From Eleginops maclovinus (taxonomy: Eukaryota; Chordata; Actinopteri; Perciformes; Eleginopidae), in the NCBI RefSeq assembly GCF_036324505.1, contig NC_086368.1, positions 9,985,421-10,049,420 on the forward strand: DNA of 64,000 nt, in the 5' to 3' direction. Below are positions 57,011 through 64,000 of the stretch, piece by piece; position 1 is the first letter of the stretch, and each line of letters opens with the position of its first letter. Made by a program: the position numbers and the translations under genes. The notes below the pieces were generated by a model that saw only the letters and a list, made by a program, of their open reading frames with translations, was not told the origin of the DNA and ran no database searches.

Positions 57011-58033
57011 TCAATACTTTGTTATATACCCTTTGTTGGCAATGACAGAGGTCAAACGTTTTCTGTAAGTCTTCACAAGGTTTTCACACACTGTTGCTGG
57101 TATTTTGGCCCATTCCTCCATGCAGATCTCCTCTAAAGCAGTGATGTTTTGGGGCTGTCGCTGGGCAACACGGACTTTCAACTCCCTCCAAAGATTTTCT
57201 ATGGGGTTGAGATCTGGAGACTGGCTAGGCCACTCCAGGACCTTGAAATGCTTCTTACGAAGCCACTCCTTCGTTTCCCTGGCGGTGTGTTTGGGATCAT
57301 TGTCATGCTGAAAGACCCAGCCACGCTTCATCTTCAGTGCCCTTGCTGATGGAAGGAGGTTTTCACTCAGAATCTCACGATACATGGCCCCATTCATTCT
57401 TTCCTTTACACGGATCAGTCGTCCTGGTCCCTTTGCAGAAAAACAGCCCCAAAGCATGATGTTTCCACCCCCATGCTTCACAGTAGGTATGGTGTTCTTT
57501 GGATGCAACTCTGCATTCTTTCTCCTCCAAACACGACGAGTTGAGTTTTGACCAAAAAGTTCTATTTTGGTTTCATCTGACCATATGACATTCTCCCAAT
57601 CCTCTTCTGGATCATCCAAATGCCCTCTAGCAAACTTCAGACGGGCCTGGACATGTACTGGCTTAAGCAGGGGGACACGTCTGGAACTGCAGGATTTAAG
57701 TCCCTGGCGGCGTAGTGTGTTACTGATGGTAGCCTCTGTTACTTTGGTCCCAGCTCTCTGCAGGTCATTCACTAGGTCCCCCCGTGTGGTTCTGGGATTT
57801 TTGCTCACCGCTCTTGTGATAATTTTGACCCCACGGGGTGAGATCTTGCGTGGAGCCCCAGATCGAGGGAGATTAGCAGTGGTCTTGTATGTCTTCCATT
57901 TTCTAATAATTGCTCCCACAGTTGATTTCTTCACACCAAGCTGCTTACCTATTGCGGATTCAGTTTTCCCAGCCTAGTGCAGGTCTACAATTTTGTCTCT
58001 GGTCTCCTTTGACAGCTCTTTGGTCTTGGCCAT
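57011..58033 (-). pseudogene. Tc1-family transposase with one early stop
   Basis: From the ATG at 58033 the frame is full length for the family (340 residues) except that codon 20 is TAG (57974-57976), after KIVDLH; from codon 21 it is open to the stop at 57011. Seen in order: paired-type helix-turn-helix DNA-binding region (about residues 25-110, with [13 protein letters not shown] and the GRPR-like SGAPRKI), then the DD34E catalytic core: first Asp in IWSDETK, second in [10 protein letters not shown], and Glu 35 positions later in [10 protein letters not shown]. The enzyme would cut and paste the element at TA sites. With the stop, a shorter protein from an internal Met could keep the catalytic core but would lose the start of the DNA-binding domain. 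Related copies elsewhere in the genome could still mobilise this element in trans. Confidence 0.94.
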
Positions 58034-58199
58034 AGTGGAGTTTGGAGTATGACTGTTTGAGGTTGTGGACAGGTGTCTTTTATACTGATAACGAGTTCAA
58101 AAAGGTGCCATTAATACAGGTAACGAGTGGAGGACAGAGGAGCCTCTTAAAGAAGAAGTTACAGGTCTGTGAGAGCCAGAAATCTTGCTTGTTTGTAGG

Positions 58200-58399
58200 T
58201 GACCAAATACTTATTTTACCGAGGAATTGACCAATTAATTCATTAAAAATCCTGCAATGTGATTTCCTGGATTTTTTTTTCTCATTCTGTCTCTCATAGT
58301 TGAGGTATACCTATGATAAAAATTACAGGCCTCTCTCATCTTTTTAAATGGAAGAACTTGCACAATTGGTGGCTGACTAAATACTTTTTTGCCCCACTG
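58200..58399 (-). repeat. right inverted repeat of the Tc1 element
   Basis: Partner of 56795-56994. The inner motif reads TGACCAAATACTTATT at 58200-58215 and the outer end finishes GCCCCACTG at 58399, followed by the TA duplication. Confidence 0.9.
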
Positions 58400-58617
58400 T
58401 ATGTAATGCTAGAGTAAGGTAATAACGTATTTTCCACTCAATCATGAACAAAGCCATTACCTTCAATGTATAGAAGGTTATTTATAAGCAGGTGGATTTT
58501 TTTTTCACATAGTCTTAATACCCTGCAGCACACTAACCCATTCCTAGCATATTTAGCTTACTGACAGTTGTTGTTAATTTGTTTTGTTGTCTTTCATTCA
58601 TTAATCTCTCCATACAA

Positions 58618-58862
58618 AATAGTAAATGGACTGCATTTTATGAGGATTTTATCCAGTCTTTACGACTCCTCAAAGCACTTTTAAATATACAGCATTTAAC
58701 CCTTCACACACATTCATACAGCGGTAGGGGCTGCCACCTGATTAAGGAAGTCAACATTCACACACCGTTGGCCGTGCCATCAGAAACAATTTGGGGTGTG
58801 TCTTGCCCAAGGACACAGGGGCTTGAATTGGACTCACAACCTGCTGATTGGAAGATGACAGG
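58618..58862 (-). repeat. degenerate SINE-like fish repeat
   Basis: Read on the minus strand it contains GTGTCCTTGGGCAAGACAC, GGCAGCCCCTACCGC, GTATGAATGTGTGTG, AAAGTGCTTTGAG and ends ATGCAGTCCATTTACTATT. This order is that of a very common short interspersed repeat in percomorph fishes. The copy is diverged. Family name not assigned. Confidence 0.65.
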
Positions 58863-59651
58863 ATATCCTCACAGGCACAGTAACCCAAACTAACTTTCTG
58901 ACCTTTCAGCACAAACAGCTTGGGCTTGGAAACATAAACTCACCTATTTGCACTCCATATGTTGTTGCCTCATATGACACCGGACTGGAAAACGTTCTTC
59001 CATTACTCAGATTAAACTCACTTCTACCAGGATGGCTGTAAGTGTTTATCCATCCCTCCTCACCACAGGTCAGAGGGTCGTTGTATACAGCGCAAACATT
59101 ACACTGACACCTGGTAGTGACGCTTATCCAGTCCTGCAGCCTGACCACCACTGGTTCCCCTGTGACCTCTGCCCACTTTGTATACTCTGCCCACTTGGTC
59201 ATTATGTAAAAGAGGATTTTCTCCACTTTCCATACCAGCTGGGCTTTCATATTACTTCATGTCTCCTGGTTTTGTGTTCGCGCTTATGAGCTCGGGAGCA
59301 TCTGTCCAGTGTGTGCTATAACAGGTTCACCATCCCCTGTGAGATGGGATGCATGGCTCACTGACCTTAACCCAGCCCATATTTCACCCCCAGAGAGGGG
59401 GAGGAGAGTGTGTGTATGTGTGTGCTAGTATGTTTATGTGAGAGAGAGTGTATTGGTTCTCATTCCCACTCAATGCGGCCATCACAATCTATAAGTGTAT
59501 TGATCCTACAAATGACTCTGGAGGGAGTGTGGACATGTGTGCCATTGTGTCTGGAAACCCTAAAATATGGTTACTTATCTCATCATGAGAAGAGACTTAA
59601 TTACAGATTAGACCAATGAGTAATGTTCCGAATATATCCTGATTGATTTTG
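58863..59651. other. no secure gene; one possible minus-strand exon
   Basis: A minus-strand open frame at 58955-59190 has a good donor at its lower end (CAAATAG/GTGAGTTT, near 58952) and a Cys/Trp-containing sequence (RCQCNVCAVYNDPLTC), but the acceptor side is weak and no partner exon or domain was recognised. GT-rich simple sequence at 59409-59425. Otherwise featureless. Confidence 0.25.
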
Positions 59652-60173
59652 TTTCAAGCAGTGGTGGAAGGTATAACAAGTATTATACTTAAATGATATA
59701 AATATTATGGTGCTTTACGCAAGTATTTCCAGCATGCTAAACCTATACATTTAAACTTCAACTGTAGCTACTACATTTCAGTGTACAATTTTTTTGTTAT
59801 TTGAGATTTTAATGTGAAGCATTTCTAAGAATTTGACCAGTAAATGCCAAATTATTTTCTTGTAGCCACCCACAAAAACATAAATTGGGCCCCTATTTAC
59901 ACTCCAGATATACATTTCCCACTACCCTCGTCTGTTTCTTGAAATAACAGCTTGAAGTAGTAATATGCTACAGTACTTACACATTGATGCACAAACAGTG
60001 ATAACAATTGTATAAGGTAGTATGCAATACTCAGAGGGGCCATTAATGAGAAGCCTACTTTTATTTGTGTTATCTTGTTGATAGTTTTATATTACAATTA
60101 TAATATTTAAGTATTTGGGGTTATTGTGTTTTTAAGTAAAAAATCTGTATATTTCTTCCACCACTGACTGAAA
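59652..60173. mobile_element. nonautonomous TIR element (about 520 bp)
   Basis: The left end reads TTTCAAGCAGTGGTGGAAG and the right end, reverse-complemented, TTTCAGTCAGTGGTGGAAG: 19-bp inverted repeats with two mismatches. The interior has no long frame and is AT-rich. The ends share CAGTGGTGGAA with the repeats at 26300-26556 and 35611-35830, so all may belong to one nonautonomous family, perhaps hAT-like. A target-site duplication could not be identified, so the superfamily is open. Confidence 0.6.
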
Positions 60174-63100
60174 TATCCTCAAGAAAAAAAAAGACCTTTC
60201 TTTAGTCTTAATCAGTGAGAAACTGAGGAACATTGTGTTATTTCTGCAGCAACACCCCTAGAGGGCAGTAATGCTTTTTTCTTATTTTTCCATCATCACT
60301 GCACAAACAAGGTTCCAAATAAAACTGAACATCTTCAACTGTTCAATTTTCACTTAACTATAACCAGTCCCGGTTACAGTATGTTTCTCTTGATGATGAA
60401 AGTATATTTAGGATGCAGGGCTTCTCAGCGAAGACTGGTGGCTGATATCAGGGCAGGAGTTAATGAGTGTGAAAAGCTGAGCCACTCCTAATAATGGGGT
60501 GTGGTCCGATGCCAGGGCAGCCCTGTTGGATTAGCACAAGTCCCACAGCCCTCTCCTAATTACAAGCTGGTACTCACAGGGCAAGCCAGTATGACTGCTC
60601 GACCGTGCTCCTGTGGGCATGCTACCCTTGCTGACAAACACCCACAGACAAACACCCTAACAACAACAACAACAACAGGCGGTGTTGGCCACCTGCAGCA
60701 GGCCTGTGCTCTCGCTGCCTGGGCTGCTCCATCCTGTCTGCCTCTCCCTGTCTGCCCTGGTTTCAGCAGAGAGAGCTGCAGAGTGGTGCAACGCTGGATC
60801 AAAGCAAGATTAATGAATACAGCAGAGATGTAGCTAAAGCACAGAGGCCCCAAGAGTTCCCGCTAGCAATGCAGAGCTGTGGTTAAACCACAAGTGGACT
60901 AAAGATAGCAGACAATAGTAGAGTACAATGTGACAGGTGAGCAGATGCAAACATGTATCATGGGAACAATGCAGTATAACATCACCTGAGACATATAGCT
61001 ATGATACATTATACCTGCCTGTATAATGTCCAAACTGCAGTAGCAGATCATCTGAAATAAACATTTTGCCCTGAAAATCACAATCATTTTGAGTGTCATT
61101 TTTCCTATTGTGGCTTTTTACACATGGTTGTCAGGGTGGTGCTGCCTTAACAGTTCACTGTGCAGGATTTCTTGAAGATTTTTTCCCCTTCTCTTCACCT
61201 TTCTCTCCGTCTCCTCCTCTGCTCACATCCATCCTCCTCCTGCTCCTATCTCTATTCTCCAACACAAAAGCTATTAATAGAACTCCCTTTTAACTGCAGG
61301 GAGCATATACTGTGCACTTAAAGGAAGGATGAGGCTGAAGATACCAGGAGGCGTTTGAAAATGTCCCCCACACAGCCCTTGGCTACAAAGACGCTGGATG
61401 TCCTAAGAATAACAACAAAGAGGACTTTGATCGATTCATGGCGTTTTGCATCAGCGCAGACGCTCATCGGCTAAAAATAGCTCCTTAAATCATTTTCGGA
61501 ATAAATACCTTGCCAACAATGTGATGGGAAGGGAAAAGGCTGGAGAAACTTGGAAAAAACACCTTTTACATATTCTTCTTCACATTATAAAGCAACATTT
61601 CAAGCAAAAAAGTGACACAAACAAAGACAGACCACAGTTGAATTATTATTGGCTTCATTATTGATATTACTTCTTCAGGGTTAAGATCATTTGGAAGGAT
61701 TATATGCATTTTTAATTTCACATGTTTTTCTTGTCCATAGATTGTCCTTTTTGTCTTGTAAAGTGCAGATAATACTACGATTTAAATCCAAACTTCACAT
61801 ACAGTATATAGTACATGGTTGTTGCTCCATCATCCATTAGTTGTTATTATTTACATTATTCTCTCGCATTTCATTTCATAGAAAGAAAATCCATTATCCA
61901 CTGTACCAACTTCGATGGATGTTTTCAGGCCTCTATGATGTGGGGGAGGATGGAGGGGCTGGGGGGGTGGAGAACTGTACATATTGTTTCAGTAGATGCC
62001 ACACTATCAGGCTCTGGGGGTCAAAAGAAAAGAAAACATTTAACCTCAAACACACACATGCATACAGATTGCATATTGATCATCTTCCCATGTGTATGAG
62101 TTTCTTTATGTCTCAAAGAGCTGACATCGCATTTAAAACAAACAAAAGCTCCCATTCACATTCATCCAACGTCTGAGTGTTTTTACAGCAGCAGAATATT
62201 GCAAAGTGTGTCGCTTCTGCTTGAGGGGCTCGCTTCAAAAGTGCTGTCAGCTCTCAGGATCAACATGTAATTGGTGCCGGAGTAAAATATAACGTTCTTA
62301 AACCTTCTCAACTACCAGCTTATAATCATCTTCTGCATAGATTGCTCAGTGTAGTCACTGTTGGGCACCCTTCTCATGGAGTGGATTTGCTGGTAAGTCC
62401 CTCAGCAGGTGAGAGATGATTTTGTTTTTAGAGGATGTATTGCTCCCCATTTAGCAAACCATAAGTTAGTTGACATGAACAACATTTACAGATTAAATCT
62501 GCAGCCGATGATTCTACTTGTTTTTGTGCTTTAAGCAGAACTAACTGTTGGTGTTCGATATTGTAGTTTATGAGTTGCTACAGTGAATTTGGTACATTGA
62601 GGTGCCCAATTTCAAACATAACAGGTAAATGTTACATGTCTAACATTTATCATATATATATGTTCAAAACAAATGAAATGACGACAATGAGATACAATGC
62701 ATTTGCATGCATAGACAAATATTTTTGGTCAGACTGTGTATATACATATACAGATATATGTAAATGTCTGTTGCATAAATGCAGCTGTACAACCAGGCAA
62801 AGACACTGAAATTCAGTGGTTCTCTCTTTCGTTCTCTCTTTCTTACACAGACACACACGCGCACACGCACAGAAAACTCCTACATAGCTGTTCATCAACA
62901 CGCCTGCAACAATACTCAACTGATAAACAGGATCTTGGTGGGACTGTGAAGGTCCATTATATTTTTTTAAACCAACATGATCTCAACAAAGACCTCTCGA
63001 TTATGGGAATATTGCTAAACAAATCTGGTCCTACCTTCGGTTACAGAACTCAATCCATCGTTTATGCCGCTCTAAGAAAAGCCACAAATATATGTGCTGC

Positions 63101-64000
63101 ATTTTATTTACTGAAATTCTCTCAAAACCCTTTCAAGAGACATGAAAGCAGACACATATCTGGACAGAGAGACGACTTCAGAAGCCTCATGTCAGGCAGT
63201 TGAACGAGGCATCCTGAGCACATATTGGCAGCGATGGTGTAAAAACATTTTGCTACTGCAGGTTAAAGACTGTAGTGAGCAGAATGAAACCCTTAGAATA
63301 AAGATGTATATCCTGGCATGACAGAATTCATGTAGACATTTCTTGCTACACATCTTCTACCTATCCATCACCTTTATAATTACCTAAGACATCTGTGAGA
63401 AGATGAAGAAAGGCAAGCGGCTCAGGAGTGAAGTCAGAGGACACCTAGGTTAGCCAATATCTGCTACACAACGCTGCTAATTATCCTTCCCATATTGACG
63501 TTGCTGCCTTGAACTGATACCTTGGCAGTGTTGAGCGAACAGTGAATGAATCTCGGCTGGACACAATCCTAGAACCTACTCCACATGCGATGCCAACATT
63601 TAAAGACAGATTGAGCTTCTGGCACCAGAGACTTTTTAAAAAGGACAGCCAGACTCCATTTACATTCTGATCAATTTTACACCAATAAAACTCTTGCCTA
63701 GGGATGATACAGTTCTGAACAACGTGCTGCCTTTCAACACTTAGTTCACAGAAGGCATTTTTTTATACTAACTGAAGCAACATTTTTTTTGTTTTTAAAC
63801 ATGTGTCAGGTTTGCTGAAAGCGAAGACTATGCTTTTAAAATGGCTAGTAAGAGTGTGTCTTTGGATCTGAAACTGAGAAATATAGACACTGAGCTCAGA
63901 ACAACTATTATTGTCATTCAAAATTAAAAACATGGCAATGATTTGCGCATTGTTGAAAGGCTCTAGCTTTCTCTTAAACATTGCTATTTAAAGTGTTTTA
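60174..64000. other. gene-free right end
   Basis: No protein gene recognised. Simple sequence: (AAC)n at about 60659-60677, pyrimidine-rich block 61180-61260, G-rich block 61939-61972 and CA/CT-rich stretch 62820-62875. The longest open frame (62736-63203, 155 codons, plus) runs through the CA/CT tract and shows no family signature. Confidence 0.4.

Larger units (their letters stand above)
56795..58399 (-). mobile_element. Tc1-type DNA transposon with IR/DR ends
   Basis: The element of 1605 bp starts CAGTGGGGCAAAAAA at each end and is flanked by TA at 56793-56794 and 58400-58401, the Tc1/mariner target duplication. The two ends are inverted repeats of about 200 bp (56795-56994 and 58200-58399), nearly identical by eye. 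Each carries an outer motif (GTATTTAGTCA; left copy one base off) and an inner one (AATAAGTATTTGGTCA), the IR/DR arrangement of Sleeping Beauty-like elements where the transposase binds. The gene inside is on the minus strand. High similarity of the ends suggests fairly recent insertion. It disrupts no visible gene. Confidence 0.96.

Noticed and set aside
62736..63203. 155-codon frame on the plus strand
   Set aside because: It runs through CT/CA simple sequence and shows no family signature.

Overview
The window looks like a piece of a bony-fish (teleost) chromosome. It is AT-rich and mostly noncoding. Its genes are split by GT-AG introns, it carries a vertebrate let-7 microRNA pair, a Tc1-type fish transposon with about 200-bp terminal repeats, a long (AC)n microsatellite and several degenerate fish-type interspersed repeats. 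The species cannot be told from the sequence. The adenosine-receptor/KCNA10/let-7 linkage resembles human 1p13 and, from memory, chicken chromosome 26, where a let-7j/let-7k pair lies.

Layout: 1-11.7 kb holds no convincing protein gene, only candidate promoter and exon pieces of a noncoding transcript. At 11.73-12.16 kb two let-7 hairpins lie on the plus strand 338 bp apart. At 14.2-15.5 kb (minus) and 20.5-22.9 kb (plus) two two-exon adenosine-receptor genes of the A3/A1 type stand head to head. Their intron sits at the same place and their second coding exons are the same length (640 nt). An (AC)53 tract lies about 365 bp upstream of the second gene's start codon. At 25.3 kb is an unrecognised 114-residue membrane protein, and at 26.7-28.5 kb the ribosomal stalk gene rplp2 (five exons, TOP promoter). 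At 31.3-35.1 kb (minus) is a Bcl-G/BCL2L14-like apoptosis-family gene. At 43.0-44.7 kb (minus) is a single-exon kcna10 (Kv1.8) potassium channel whose frame is broken by one extra base at the selectivity filter. The stretch 44.7-56.8 kb appears gene-free. At 56.8-58.4 kb is a nearly complete Tc1 element whose transposase has one early stop. From 58.4 kb to the end there are repeats, a TIR-bounded nonautonomous element and no secure gene.

The genes do not form an operon-like unit. The functional groupings are the let-7 pair (probably one primary transcript) and the duplicated adenosine receptors (G-protein signalling to extracellular adenosine). The clearest anomalies are the kcna10 frameshift, the altered DRY motif and junction residue in the minus-strand receptor, the apparent loss of the BH2-type tail in the Bcl-G-like protein, and the let-7 pair with different loop motifs.
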